Below, one piece after another: positions 52,091 to 60,787 of a stretch of 64,000 nucleotides of DNA. The stretch comes from Croceimicrobium sp965656185 (lineage in GTDB: Bacteria; Bacteroidota; Bacteroidia; Flavobacteriales; Schleiferiaceae), in NCBI GenBank assembly GCA_965656185.1, contig CBFHJH010000002.1:318705-382704 (forward strand), in the 5' to 3' direction. A program made the position numbers and the translations under genes. A model generated the notes under the pieces. That model did no database searches and was not told where the DNA came from. It saw only the letters and a program-made list of their open reading frames with translations. Position 1 is the first letter of the stretch; every line of letters starts with the position of its first letter.

Positions 52091-53125
52091 TTATGGCTTA
52101 GCGGCTAATCTCCTTTGTTCCTTCAACCAATTTATATAGCGTCTCCGATTAGTATTATGCTCTCTCAAATTAGTGGCAAAGGCATGATATCCGGGGCGCT
52201 CCGGATCGGCACACATAAAGATATAGGCATGGTCCTTGGCTTTTAATACGGCATCGATCGCTTGTGGACTCACGATTCGGATCGGCCCAGGCGGTAGACC
52301 AGTGTTTTGATAGGTATTATAGGGTGATTCGATCTCGAGATGCTTAAATAAGACCCGTTTAATGTGGCTCCCGGGATGGGCCTTCTCCCAAGCGTAGATT
52401 ACCGTAGGGTCGCTTTGTAATTTAATGTTTTGCTCCAAGCGGTTGAGATACAAACCCGCCACCAAGGGCATTTCGTCACCTTGGGCAGTTTCACTTTCTA
52501 CGATACTTGCCAAAGTGATCACTTCATCGCGTTCGAGCGCAGAGCTGGCCAGACTTTCTGCTCTTTGCTTCCAAAAGCGTTCCCTTTCCCGTTGCATGCG
52601 CTCGGCAAAGGCAGCCGGACTTTCGGTCCAATAAACCTCGTAGGTATTCGGAATGAAAAAGCCTAAGGCTTCGGAGTTCTCGAGACCATAGAGTTCCAAG
52701 AACTCGGTCGATCTGAAATACTGCAGGTAACTGAGAGAGTCCGGATAAAGTTCCCGACCTAATAAGCCCGCGAGGCCTTCTAGGTTTTTCACGAGGTTAA
52801 CCACCAAGCGCATTGGACTTTGACGACCGGCAATGAGCTGATTTACCACACTATTTGCACTGCTACCCGCCTTAATTTCGTAGCGACCCACTTTTAGTTT
52901 CTCCTCTAGCCCTTTGTAGCGGGCTATGTTTTCGAAGTTTTCTACTTTATTGAAATGACTTCCGTAATCGGCTATGATCTCATCTAATTCGGTCTCATCA
53001 TCGACCCAGAGTATAAAGCTCTCTTCTACGCTAGCGCCATACACCGCTTGGTAAACTTGCCAAGCTAAGAAGGCACCGAGGCTTATGAACACCAAAATGA
53101 TTAGGATTACTAGCTTCTTTTTCAT
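52091..53125 (-). CDS. mltG: Endolytic murein transglycosylase MltG
   Basis: MltG cleaves nascent glycan strands at the inner membrane and sets peptidoglycan strand length. The 344-residue protein has one N-terminal membrane anchor (LVILIILVFISLGAFLAWQVY), a LysM-like region and the YceG catalytic domain. The motif IVESETAQGDEMPLVAGLYLNRL (about 215-237, read here in parts) holds the catalytic Glu, followed by LQSDPTVIYAWE and SPYNTYQNTGLPPGPI (about 275-290). Size is normal. The ATG overlaps the stop of the upstream heptaheme cytochrome gene (ATGA), making it the last gene of the dapF unit. Confidence 0.95.
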   Translation of the reverse strand: MKKKLVILIILVFISLGAFLAWQVYQAVYGASVEESFILWVDDETELDEIIADYGSHFNKVENFENIARYKGLEEKLKVGRYEIKAGSSANSVVNQLIAGRQSPMRLVVNLVKNLEGLAGLLGRELYPDSLSYLQYFRSTEFLELYGLENSEALGFFIPNTYEVYWTESPAAFAERMQRERERFWKQRAESLASSALERDEVITLASIVESETAQGDEMPLVAGLYLNRLEQNIKLQSDPTVIYAWEKAHPGSHIKRVLFKHLEIESPYNTYQNTGLPPGPIRIVSPQAIDAVLKAKDHAYIFMCADPERPGYHAFATNLREHNTNRRRYINWLKEQRRLAAKP

Positions 53126-55083
53126 TCGAATTGCTGGCGATAAAGCTCGCGCACCGCTTTATTATTTGGTTCTAAACGTAAAATTTGCTCTAAACTTTCT
53201 TTTAGGCTGGCCTCATTTTCGCTTTGCATGGCCCAGGTAACCTTATTGCGCCAAGCCAAGGCATAGTCTGGATAAAGCTTTAGGCAGCGTTCCAAATAAA
53301 GTCCGGCTTGCGTCAATTTTCCCAACTGCAAATGGGCATAGGCCAAATTATTAAGGCTCTCACGATGCCTTGGTTCTTCTTTTAAAGCCTGCTTCCAAAG
53401 ATTTAAAGCCGCCTCTATTTGACCTTCTTTATAGAGCAGGGAAGCGTACTTATTTTGAAAATCGGCAATATGCGGGGCCAGGTCTATTGCTTGCTTATAG
53501 TACTGGGCGGCCCACTTTGCCTCCGAATGCATATTGTAGGTCTCGGCCAAGCGGTATAGGGTCCAGGCGTCCTGATTATCGTAGCTGGGGTCTTTACATT
53601 CCTTTAGAATTTCTGCCTTGCCATAATCATCGGCAAAGCTTTTTAAAGCTCGATAATCTTCTTTTAAGAAATAGTAATAGGCCAATAAATAGAGGTATTC
53701 CTCGTGATCGGACTTCAGCTGGGCGAGGAAGCTACGGGCGCTGTCCAGATAAAAGGCTTCTGCTTTGAAGCGTTCGTATTGCTGCAGATAGGCCAAGGCC
53801 TTGTCGCGCGCGGTAGGATCAGGGTCATTCACGGCCTCTAAACCTAGAAAGCGCGCCTCCGACTCTTCCAAAGCCGCTGCTAGTTCGGCGGGTTTCCGAA
53901 TGTAATGATCGTGTACCGTGACGTGCGGAATATCGATGGAGGAGGAGCTGGGCATATGACAGCCTACACAATTGTCATCTTTTTCGGCCCTTAGGCTAGC
54001 TTCTTCGCTGCACAAGACTTTGGTATTCTTACCGTGGCAATTGGCACAAGAGGCATTGAAATTTTGCAAGTTGGTCTGCTTCACCGAGAAATGCGGATTA
54101 TGGCAAGAGGTGCAAGTAAATTGCTCGGTGGCCGATTGATAACAAGCACTTAGCTTGAAACGGTCGGCGTGGGAGGCCATGATAAATTTATCTTCCGAAT
54201 TACTGTAGCGGGGTAAAAACACCTGCATAACCTCTTTTAGTTCCATCCCCGGTTTAAAGTCAAAGAAGCTCTTGCCGCTCTTGAGGACACTATTGCCTTG
54301 TAAATGGCAACGCTGACAAATTTCGAATTGCAACTGGGCCGAGAGCCTTTTGGGGTTTACAATGCTGCGATCGGCTTCTTGGGCGGTGTCGGTTATTTCC
54401 CCACGCATGATCTTGGCCACATGGGCTTCGCCAGGCCCGTGGCAACGTTCGCAATTAATGCCTTCGGGTATACTTTTAAACTTATTGGTGCTGCCCATGA
54501 CGAATTCGGTAGGCATCGCATTATGGCAGGACATGCACTCTAAACCGATCAAGCGGCTGAAGCGGCTATTATTTCCCCCTTCGAAACCCGGGGGGAGGTC
54601 TAATTTACCTTTTTGGGCGTACCAGGTAAAGGGGGCCTGATAAAAATGTGCATTGCTGGTGTAGAGGTGAGAATTGGTGTGCTGCCCGCTGCCAATCACG
54701 TAGTCTATCTTTTGCACCAAGCGGTGGCTGGTGTCGCTTCCGCGTAAGCGAAATTCTTCTACCCATAAACTGTCTCCGCGCCAAAATGGACGATAATACA
54801 AATCGCGGTGTGGGTCAAATAGTACCGAATCGCCATTGATCTGGGCAATGCTTTTAGCCGTATCTGCGGCCCCGATCGACTGACCCATGCCCGTTTGGAT
54901 GAAGCTTTCATGCACGCCGGCGTGGCAAGTTTTACAGGTTTCAATACCCACATAAGCTACACTGTCTGCGTGGTTAAGCCAGCTTATTACTTGCCTTTCG
55001 GCGGATGGATTTTCCGAATGACAACGATTAGCGCCGAAGTATACGGCTGCCAAAATAAAGATCAGACTCAAAAATCGCTTCAT
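53122..55083 (-). CDS. Heptaheme cytochrome c with C-terminal TPR repeats
   Basis: The start at 55083 (MKRFLSLIFILAAVYFG) gives 653 residues with a signal or anchor sequence. Seven CxxCH motifs lie in the first 390 residues (CKTCH, CMSCH, CERCH, CQRCH, CTSCH, CANCH, CVGCH); the arrangement GINCERCHGPGEAH and ATEQFTCTSCHNPH resembles the cytochrome c554-like family that is often fused to TPRs. The C-terminal 260 residues carry tetratricopeptide repeats (for example LYRLAETYNMHSEAKWAAQY and ESLNNLAYAHLQLGKLTQAG). It is probably periplasmic. The electron partner is unknown; it is separate from the 33-heme operon. It overlaps GNAT upstream and mltG downstream by ATGA, so the four genes dapF to mltG form one unit. 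Confidence 0.86.
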   Translation of the reverse strand: MKRFLSLIFILAAVYFGANRCHSENPSAERQVISWLNHADSVAYVGIETCKTCHAGVHESFIQTGMGQSIGAADTAKSIAQINGDSVLFDPHRDLYYRPFWRGDSLWVEEFRLRGSDTSHRLVQKIDYVIGSGQHTNSHLYTSNAHFYQAPFTWYAQKGKLDLPPGFEGGNNSRFSRLIGLECMSCHNAMPTEFVMGSTNKFKSIPEGINCERCHGPGEAHVAKIMRGEITDTAQEADRSIVNPKRLSAQLQFEICQRCHLQGNSVLKSGKSFFDFKPGMELKEVMQVFLPRYSNSEDKFIMASHADRFKLSACYQSATEQFTCTSCHNPHFSVKQTNLQNFNASCANCHGKNTKVLCSEEASLRAEKDDNCVGCHMPSSSSIDIPHVTVHDHYIRKPAELAAALEESEARFLGLEAVNDPDPTARDKALAYLQQYERFKAEAFYLDSARSFLAQLKSDHEEYLYLLAYYYFLKEDYRALKSFADDYGKAEILKECKDPSYDNQDAWTLYRLAETYNMHSEAKWAAQYYKQAIDLAPHIADFQNKYASLLYKEGQIEAALNLWKQALKEEPRHRESLNNLAYAHLQLGKLTQAGLYLERCLKLYPDYALAWRNKVTWAMQSENEASLKESLEQILRLEPNNKAVRELYRQQFE

Positions 55084-55607
55084 AGATCTTCTTTGAGTAG
55101 CTGTAAACAATGCTCGTCAACAAATTGATCGCCCTGGCGATACCAAGCCTTGCGTAGTCCGTATTCGCTAAAACCACAAGATTTAAAAAGGGCGAGACTG
55201 GCGGCATTATGTGCCGCTACACCAACGTAAACCTGCCGCAGATTAAAGCTGGGGAAAGCGTAGTTTAAAAATAGTTTGAGGGCCGCTTTAGCCAGACCTT
55301 TTCCGCGGTATTTTTCGGCCCCGATCAGAATGCCTAATGCCGCTCTTTGGTGGTCGGGGTCGAAATCAAATAGATCTACTAAGCCGATCGCCTCCTCTTG
55401 GTAGGTGACCATCAGGCGTAATTGTTTCGCTTCAAACAGATCTTGCCCCGCCTCCTTAAGATATTCGCGCATCAGGTATTCCGAGTAAGGCGTCCGTTGC
55501 TGCGAGTGGGTCCAATAAGCGGAGTCGTTTTCCCAAGCTAAGAGTAGCCCGAGGTCTTCGGGCTCTAGCGCCCTTAATTTAATATCTCCGCTTTGGCTTT
55601 GGATCAT
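55080..55607 (-). CDS. RimJ/RimL-type GNAT N-acetyltransferase
   Basis: The 175-residue protein starts at 55607 (MIQSQSGDIKLRALEPEDLGLLLAWEND); an earlier in-frame Met at 55649 would overlap dapF deeply. The acetyl-CoA loop is in ILIGAEKYRGKGLAKAALKLFLNYAF (the R/QxxGxG/A motif as YRGKGLA, about 100-106), followed by VYVGVAAHNAASLALFKSCGF, typical of the RimJ/SpeG branch. Likely substrates are protein N termini or polyamines; none can be chosen. It overlaps dapF by 4 bp (ATGA) and the cytochrome gene by 4 bp. Confidence 0.88.
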   Translation of the reverse strand: MIQSQSGDIKLRALEPEDLGLLLAWENDSAYWTHSQQRTPYSEYLMREYLKEAGQDLFEAKQLRLMVTYQEEAIGLVDLFDFDPDHQRAALGILIGAEKYRGKGLAKAALKLFLNYAFPSFNLRQVYVGVAAHNAASLALFKSCGFSEYGLRKAWYRQGDQFVDEHCLQLLKEDL

Positions 55608-56374
55608 ATCTTTCCGATAAACACTTGCTGGGCTGGCCCTTTGAGCCAAATATTATAATAACCTTTTTCGGGGTTGTGCTCAAAATGTAATTCGAGTTTA
55701 CCTCCTTTGGTTTCCATGTAAACCGGTGATTGCGGTACCCGACCAGCGTGATGGGCTACTAAAGCCGCAGCGGTAACGCCGGTGCCGCAACTGTAGGTCT
55801 CATCTTCAACGCCGCGCTCGTAAGTGCGCATCGACCAATTTTGACCCTTTCCTGCAATGAAATTCACGTTGACGCCTTCCTTTTGGTAATGTTCATTGTA
55901 ACGAATGGCTCGGGCCGCTGTAATGATCTCCAAGTCGTCGATCGCCTGATCCAAAACCACATGATGCGGTGAGCCTGTGTCGGTAAACCAATCCTGGCCG
56001 ATCGCACTTACTTTGGCCACATCGATCATTTGCAAACTAACTTGATGCGCTTCCACTTTAGCTTGATGCGGGCCGTCGATCGCGATAAAATTAAATTCCG
56101 ATCCCAAACCGAGGTCATGGGCAAACTGGGCAATACATCGGCCGCCGTTCCCGCACATGGTGCTTTCCCGGCCATCACTATTGAAATAGATCATCCGGAA
56201 ATCGTAATTGGTATCTTGGGCTAAGATGATCAGCCCATCGGCACCAATTCCAAAACGGCGGTGGCATAGAGCGGTAATGTCATTTTGACCGAGCCGGGGA
56301 ATTTCTATCCTGCCATCGATCATTATGAAGTCATTTCCGGTACCTTGGTATTTATAAAAGTCTAGACTTGGCAA
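55604..56374 (-). CDS. dapF: Diaminopimelate epimerase
   Basis: DapF converts LL- to meso-diaminopimelate for lysine and peptidoglycan synthesis. The 256-residue protein shows both catalytic cysteine regions: MCGNGGRCIAQFA (about 70-82) and YSCGTGVTAAALVAH (about 210-224), plus FYKYQGTGNDFIMID at the N terminus. It is a little shorter than the 270-280 residues of many orthologues. The start codon is TTG at 56374: an in-frame stop lies two codons upstream, and the next ATG (17 codons in) would remove the conserved GTGNDF segment. It heads the dapF-GNAT-cytochrome-mltG unit, which puts two cell-wall genes at its ends. Confidence 0.95.
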   Translation of the reverse strand: MPSLDFYKYQGTGNDFIMIDGRIEIPRLGQNDITALCHRRFGIGADGLIILAQDTNYDFRMIYFNSDGRESTMCGNGGRCIAQFAHDLGLGSEFNFIAIDGPHQAKVEAHQVSLQMIDVAKVSAIGQDWFTDTGSPHHVVLDQAIDDLEIITAARAIRYNEHYQKEGVNVNFIAGKGQNWSMRTYERGVEDETYSCGTGVTAAALVAHHAGRVPQSPVYMETKGGKLELHFEHNPEKGYYNIWLKGPAQQVFIGKI

Positions 56375-56396
56375 TTCTTGTTAAAATGTCGTTAAA

Positions 56397-56430
56397 CCAA
56401 AGCCTCATAGAATACTAGGACTTGCTTTGG
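56397..56430. promoter_or_regulatory. Inverted repeat between dapF and the HtrA gene
   Basis: CCAAAGC (56397-56403) and GCTTTGG (56424-56430) are perfect inverted arms separated by 20 bp, located between the divergent dapF and protease starts. It is a candidate operator, but the arms are short enough to occur by chance. Confidence 0.3.
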
Positions 56431-56470
56431 AACAGTTATTGGAAAAAATTTGTTGCAAAATAAAAAGATA

Positions 56471-56476
56471 AGGAGG
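56471..56476 (+). promoter_or_regulatory. Strong Shine-Dalgarno sequence of the HtrA gene
   Basis: AGGAGG (preceded by TA, followed by AT and then the ATG at 56479) is a full anti-Shine-Dalgarno match, which is rare in this window. The spacer to the ATG is only 2 bases, shorter than usual. Confidence 0.5.
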
Positions 56477-56478
56477 AT

Positions 56479-57930
56479 ATGAAGAATATAGTAAAGCTCA
56501 TTTTGGTTTCTGCCTTTGGGGCTGCGATCAGCCTCGGGACCTATAAGGCCTTTTTCGAAAAACCGACTTCGCGAACTTACATCGAAGCGGCCAATGATTA
56601 CCGCCCTCAGCAAACTAATTATTTGCCTGCGGCGGCTCCCGATGATTTCGTGGAGGCAGCGGCGAAAAGCGTACACAGTGTGGTCCACGTAAAGACGGCC
56701 GTGCGGACCAATATGCCACAAATGCGTTCGCCATTGGAGTTTTTCTTTGGAGTGCCGCAACAAGCGCCGCAAGACCGATTGCAATTGGGTACCGGCTCCG
56801 GGGTTATTATAAGTAGAGATGGTTATATCGTGACCAATAATCACGTAATTGAAAATGCCGAGGAGATCTTGGTTAGCCTTAATAGTGGTGAGGAGTATCC
56901 GGCCGACGTGATCGGGGCGGATCCTACTACTGATATCGCATTGATCAAAGTGCGTGATGAGGTGGAAGACCTTCCCTATTTGGATTTCAGCAATAGCGAC
57001 AATATTCAAGTTGGAGAGTGGGTGCTTGCCGTGGGTAATCCTTTCAATCTGACTTCTACCGTCACGGCTGGTATCGTAAGTGCCAAGGCCCGTAATATTG
57101 GGATCATAAATGAAAGGGCCGCGATCGAATCTTTTATTCAGACCGATGCGGCGGTGAATCCTGGAAACAGTGGTGGTGCTTTGGTTAATACTAAGGGAGA
57201 ACTGGTAGGCATTAATTCTGCCATTAGTACTCGAACCGGTTCCTTCGAGGGCTATTCCTTTGCGGTGCCCAGTAATTTGGCCAAGAAAGTAGTATCTGAC
57301 CTCAAAGAATACGGCACGGTACAAAGAGCATTTATCGGTGTAAGTATATCGGACATCACCCCACAGTTAGCTGATGAATTAGAGCTGGACGTAAACTCTG
57401 GGGTATATATTGCCGGGCTGTCCGAAAATGGAGCAGCCGAAGATGCCGGTCTTGAGAAGGGCGATATCATTGTAGCGGTTAATGACCGGAAGGTGAACAA
57501 GAGCGCCGAGCTGCAAGAAATAATTGGCTCTAAGCGGCCGGGAGAAAAAGTTAAGGTTGCGATCTTAAGAGAGGGTGATCGGGAGAGTTATGAGGTGGTG
57601 CTGCGCAATGTGAATGGAACTACCAAGCGCATTCGAAAAGAGGACCTTGAGTTCCTTACCCTGCTTGGCGGTAGCTTCCGTACCGTGAGTGATAAGGAGA
57701 AAAAAGCTTATCGTATTCCTTACGGAGTAAAGATAACCGAGGTGAACTCCGGTATTTTAGCCGAACAGGATATTCCCGAGGGATTTATCATCACCCAGAT
57801 CAATCAGAAGCCCATCCGGGAAGTAGATGATATCAATCAGGCTGGAGCTAATTTACCTAAAGACAAGCCGGTGATCATTTTTGGACTTCTGCCCAATGGT
57901 AGAGAAAAGTACTATGCCTTTGGTTTTTAA
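56479..57930 (+). CDS. Deg/HtrA-type periplasmic serine protease
   Basis: The 483-residue protease is anchored or secreted by an N-terminal hydrophobic segment (VKLILVSAFGAAISLGTYKA). It has a trypsin-like domain with the catalytic triad visible as H122 (VTNNHVIENAE), D152 (TTDIALIKV) and S231 (GNSGGAL). Two PDZ domains follow (about 285-375, GVSISDITPQLADELELD, and about 395-480). Such proteins degrade or refold misfolded envelope proteins. Length and architecture fit DegP/DegQ/DegS-like Do proteases; two PDZs favour DegP/DegQ. It is a single gene between divergent dapF and convergent valS, with a shared terminator downstream. Confidence 0.94.
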   Translation: MKNIVKLILVSAFGAAISLGTYKAFFEKPTSRTYIEAANDYRPQQTNYLPAAAPDDFVEAAAKSVHSVVHVKTAVRTNMPQMRSPLEFFFGVPQQAPQDRLQLGTGSGVIISRDGYIVTNNHVIENAEEILVSLNSGEEYPADVIGADPTTDIALIKVRDEVEDLPYLDFSNSDNIQVGEWVLAVGNPFNLTSTVTAGIVSAKARNIGIINERAAIESFIQTDAAVNPGNSGGALVNTKGELVGINSAISTRTGSFEGYSFAVPSNLAKKVVSDLKEYGTVQRAFIGVSISDITPQLADELELDVNSGVYIAGLSENGAAEDAGLEKGDIIVAVNDRKVNKSAELQEIIGSKRPGEKVKVAILREGDRESYEVVLRNVNGTTKRIRKEDLEFLTLLGGSFRTVSDKEKKAYRIPYGVKITEVNSGILAEQDIPEGFIITQINQKPIREVDDINQAGANLPKDKPVIIFGLLPNGREKYYAFGF

Positions 57931-57949
57931 GGCCCAGTAGTCTTAAACG

Positions 57950-57982
57950 AAAAAGTCCCGAGCTAAAACTCGGGACTTTTTA
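57950..57982. terminator. Bidirectional terminator between the HtrA gene and valS
   Basis: The stem AAAAGTCCCGAG / CTCGGGACTTTT has a short CTAAAA loop, with As before and a T-run after. It sits between the protease stop (57930) and the valS stop (58000). Confidence 0.93.
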
Positions 57983-57999
57983 TTTCTAAACTAGTCTGC

Positions 58000-60630
58000 T
58001 TAAAGTTTGGCTAAGCTTTCGCTTAAAGCTTTGATCTTAGCCTCGGCGTCGTCTCTTTTGGCTTTTTCCTTAGCTACTACCGCTTCGGGGGCATTATTTA
58101 CGAAACGATCGTTCGATAGTTTTTTCTCTACCGACTTTAAGAAACCTTGTAAGTAATCCAATTCCTTTTGGATCTTTTCTTTTTCCGCTTCCATATCTAC
58201 CGCTTCACCGGCAGGAATAAAAAATTCAAACTTGCCAGCAAGGAAGCTGAAACCAAGCTCATCGCCATTTTCTTTAGGAGCGATCTTTTCCAAATTGGCC
58301 AGCTTGGAGGCTAAGCTGCGTAATTCGACGCTAATTGATTCTTCGCTCGGATAAAAGAGGGCAAGCGCTTCTTTTGGAGAGATGTTTTTCTCGTTTCGGA
58401 GGTTCCGCACTCCATTAACCACCGCCAACATTTGATCGAATTCTTGTAGGTAGTGCTCGTCTACTTTTGCCTCTTTTGGCCATTTCGCCTCACAAAGACT
58501 CGCACCTTCTTCTCGATCACGTAGATTATGCCATATTTCTTCGGTAATGAAGGGCATAAAAGGATGCAGGACGGTAACTACTTCTTCGAAGAACTGTAGG
58601 GTGTACTTGTATACTGTTTTGGAAATGGCTTCGCCATAAGCGGGCTTGATCGCCTCCAAGTACCAATTACAGAAATCGTCCCAAACCCATTTATAACTGA
58701 TCATCAGGGCCTCGGATATACGGTAGGCGCTAAAACTCTTTTCCAGTTTACGCAGGGTATCTAATTTCTTTTCCGCGAACCAGCGCATTGCCGCAATGTC
58801 CGATTCACTGGGCTCTAGGTCTTCAACTTTCCAGCTCTTCACCAACCTTTGGGCGTTCCAGATTTTGTTCGAAAAATTACGTCCTTGTTCGCAAAGTTCT
58901 TCGTCAAAGGGAAGGTCGTTTCCAGCCGGTGATGTTAAGAGCATACCCACGCGAACTCCGTCGGTAGAGTATTGCTCCATCAATTGGATGGGATCGGGAG
59001 AGTTGCCTAAGGATTTAGACATTTTGCGCCCTTTTTTATCACGTACAATACCAGTGAGGTATACATTGCTAAAGGGTTTTTCATCCCGAAGTTCGTAACC
59101 AATGATGATCATCCGCGCTACCCAGAAGAACAAGATCTCCGGTGCAGTGATCAGATCACGCGTAGGATAATAGTAATTGATCTCTTCATTTTCGGGCTCT
59201 AAAACACCGTTAAATACAGACAAGGGCCAGAGCCAACTAGAGAACCAGGTGTCTAAAACATCTTCTTCTTGTTTCAGGTCGTCTAGGCTTAGATCTGATT
59301 GTCCGGTTTTAAGCTGTGCTTTTACTAAGGCCTCTTCCGCGCTAAGCGCCACCACGATATTATTGCGATCGCCTTTAATGTAATAAGCGGGAATCTGATG
59401 GCCCCACCATAGTTGACGGGAGATATTCCAATCAATTACATTTTCCATCCAGTGGCGGTAGGTGTTCTTGAATTTTTCTGGAATCAAATTGATCTCAGGG
59501 TCATCGTCCATGATGGCCTTAATAGCGGGTTGAGCGAGATCTTTCATCTTTAAGAACCACTGATCCGATAATCGAGGTTCGATAACCGCACCGGTACGTT
59601 CGCTGGTTCCTACTTTGTTTTTATAGTCTTCGGCCTTAACTAAAAAGCCTTTTTCTTCTAATTCCTTGGCAATGGCTTTACGCACCGCAAAGCGATCTTG
59701 GCCTGCGTAATGCAGACCATTGGCATTCAATTTTCCCTCTTCATCCAATACATCGATGATCTCAAGATCATGTTTCTTGCCAATAGTGTGATCATTGATA
59801 TCGTGGGCTGGGGTGATCTTTAGACAGCCGGTACCGAATTCCATGTCAACGTATTCATCGGCGATGATAGGAATTTCACGGTCGCAGATCGGTACTCTTA
59901 CCTTCTGGCCGATCATAGCGGTATAGCGTTCGTCCTCCGGATTAACACAGATGGCCACATCGCCCAAAATGGTTTCTGGACGGGTAGTGGCAACTTCGAT
60001 CGCACCGTCGCCATCTACCAGGGGATAGCGCATGTGGTAAAGTTTTCCGTTTACTTCCTTGTAGATCACTTCCTCGTCCGACAAAGTGGTCTTGGCCTGA
60101 GGATCCCAGTTTACCATGCGGTAGCCACGATAGATCAAGCCTTTCTCATAGAGGTCGATGAAAACCTTGAGTACCGACTCCGAACGGGTATCGTCCATGG
60201 TAAAAGCTTCGCGGTCCCAGTCGAAAGAACATCCCAGGCGTTTTAATTGGTCTTGGATGATTCCGCCGTGTTTGTGAGTCCACTCCCAAGCGTGCTTTAA
60301 GAATTCCTCTCGTCCGATCTCGAACTTGTTGATGCCTTCTTCCTTTAGTTTAGCAACTACTTTGGCTTCAGTGGCAATAGAAGCGTGATCGGTTCCGGGT
60401 ACCCAACAGGCATTGTAGCCTAACATGCGTGCCCGACGAATCAGAACATCTTGCAAAGTATTGTTAAGCATATGACCCATGTGCAATACCCCGGTTACGT
60501 TAGGTGGAGGAATTACAATGGTATAAGCTTCTCGCTCATCCGGGACCGAGCGGAAAAATTTGTTATCCAGCCAATACTGGTACCATTTTTCTTCTGCACT
60601 CAGGTGATCGAACTTTGCTGCAATGTCCAT
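58000..60630 (-). CDS. valS: Valine-tRNA ligase
   Basis: ValRS charges tRNA-Val and edits threonyl errors. The 876-residue class I synthetase has the HIGH motif as HMGH within PPPNVTGVLHMGHMLNN (about 41-57) and the KMSKS motif as GRKMSKSLGNSPDP (about 535). The editing domain (TTRPETILGDVAI, about 215-230) and the C-terminal anticodon-binding and coiled-coil arm (AEKEKIQKELDYLQGFL, about 810-826) are also visible, so the gene is complete. The start is ATG at 60630; an in-frame TTG two codons upstream is not needed. A TACCTTTG promoter box precedes it by about 36 bp. Confidence 0.97.
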   Translation of the reverse strand: MDIAAKFDHLSAEEKWYQYWLDNKFFRSVPDEREAYTIVIPPPNVTGVLHMGHMLNNTLQDVLIRRARMLGYNACWVPGTDHASIATEAKVVAKLKEEGINKFEIGREEFLKHAWEWTHKHGGIIQDQLKRLGCSFDWDREAFTMDDTRSESVLKVFIDLYEKGLIYRGYRMVNWDPQAKTTLSDEEVIYKEVNGKLYHMRYPLVDGDGAIEVATTRPETILGDVAICVNPEDERYTAMIGQKVRVPICDREIPIIADEYVDMEFGTGCLKITPAHDINDHTIGKKHDLEIIDVLDEEGKLNANGLHYAGQDRFAVRKAIAKELEEKGFLVKAEDYKNKVGTSERTGAVIEPRLSDQWFLKMKDLAQPAIKAIMDDDPEINLIPEKFKNTYRHWMENVIDWNISRQLWWGHQIPAYYIKGDRNNIVVALSAEEALVKAQLKTGQSDLSLDDLKQEEDVLDTWFSSWLWPLSVFNGVLEPENEEINYYYPTRDLITAPEILFFWVARMIIIGYELRDEKPFSNVYLTGIVRDKKGRKMSKSLGNSPDPIQLMEQYSTDGVRVGMLLTSPAGNDLPFDEELCEQGRNFSNKIWNAQRLVKSWKVEDLEPSESDIAAMRWFAEKKLDTLRKLEKSFSAYRISEALMISYKWVWDDFCNWYLEAIKPAYGEAISKTVYKYTLQFFEEVVTVLHPFMPFITEEIWHNLRDREEGASLCEAKWPKEAKVDEHYLQEFDQMLAVVNGVRNLRNEKNISPKEALALFYPSEESISVELRSLASKLANLEKIAPKENGDELGFSFLAGKFEFFIPAGEAVDMEAEKEKIQKELDYLQGFLKSVEKKLSNDRFVNNAPEAVVAKEKAKRDDAEAKIKALSESLAKL

Positions 60631-60665
60631 GATCAATGAAATTAATAGCTTTTTATATAAGCCGG

Positions 60666-60673
60666 CAAAGGTA
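60666..60673 (-). promoter_or_regulatory. -7 box of the valS promoter
   Basis: The minus strand reads TACCTTTGCCG, the same ten-base string found before GAPDH and almost the same as before rnpB. It is 36 bases before the ATG. No -33 TTG is seen at the expected spacing. Confidence 0.55.
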
Positions 60674-60755
60674 ATATTTAGCTAAGTGAAGCTTGCTTTA
60701 ACTTTGGTATAATTTTCGCGGACTAATTGGGCTATGCATTAGGAGATAAAATTCC

Positions 60756-60763
60756 TAAATTTG
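60756..60763 (+). promoter_or_regulatory. -7 box for the DUF1573 gene
   Basis: TAAATTTG matches TAnnTTTG; a TTGG lies 26 bp upstream at 60727, slightly beyond the usual spacing. Transcription would start near 60768, 20 bases before the ATG at 60788. This excludes the in-frame TTG at 60761. Confidence 0.55.
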
Positions 60764-60787
60764 AAATGTCTAATTAAACAAAGTACA

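Noticed and set aside
56392..57324. 310-codon minus-strand frame
   Set aside because: It is antisense to the HtrA protease gene, whose catalytic triad and PDZ domains are intact; the translated minus-strand product matches no known fold and has abnormal composition.
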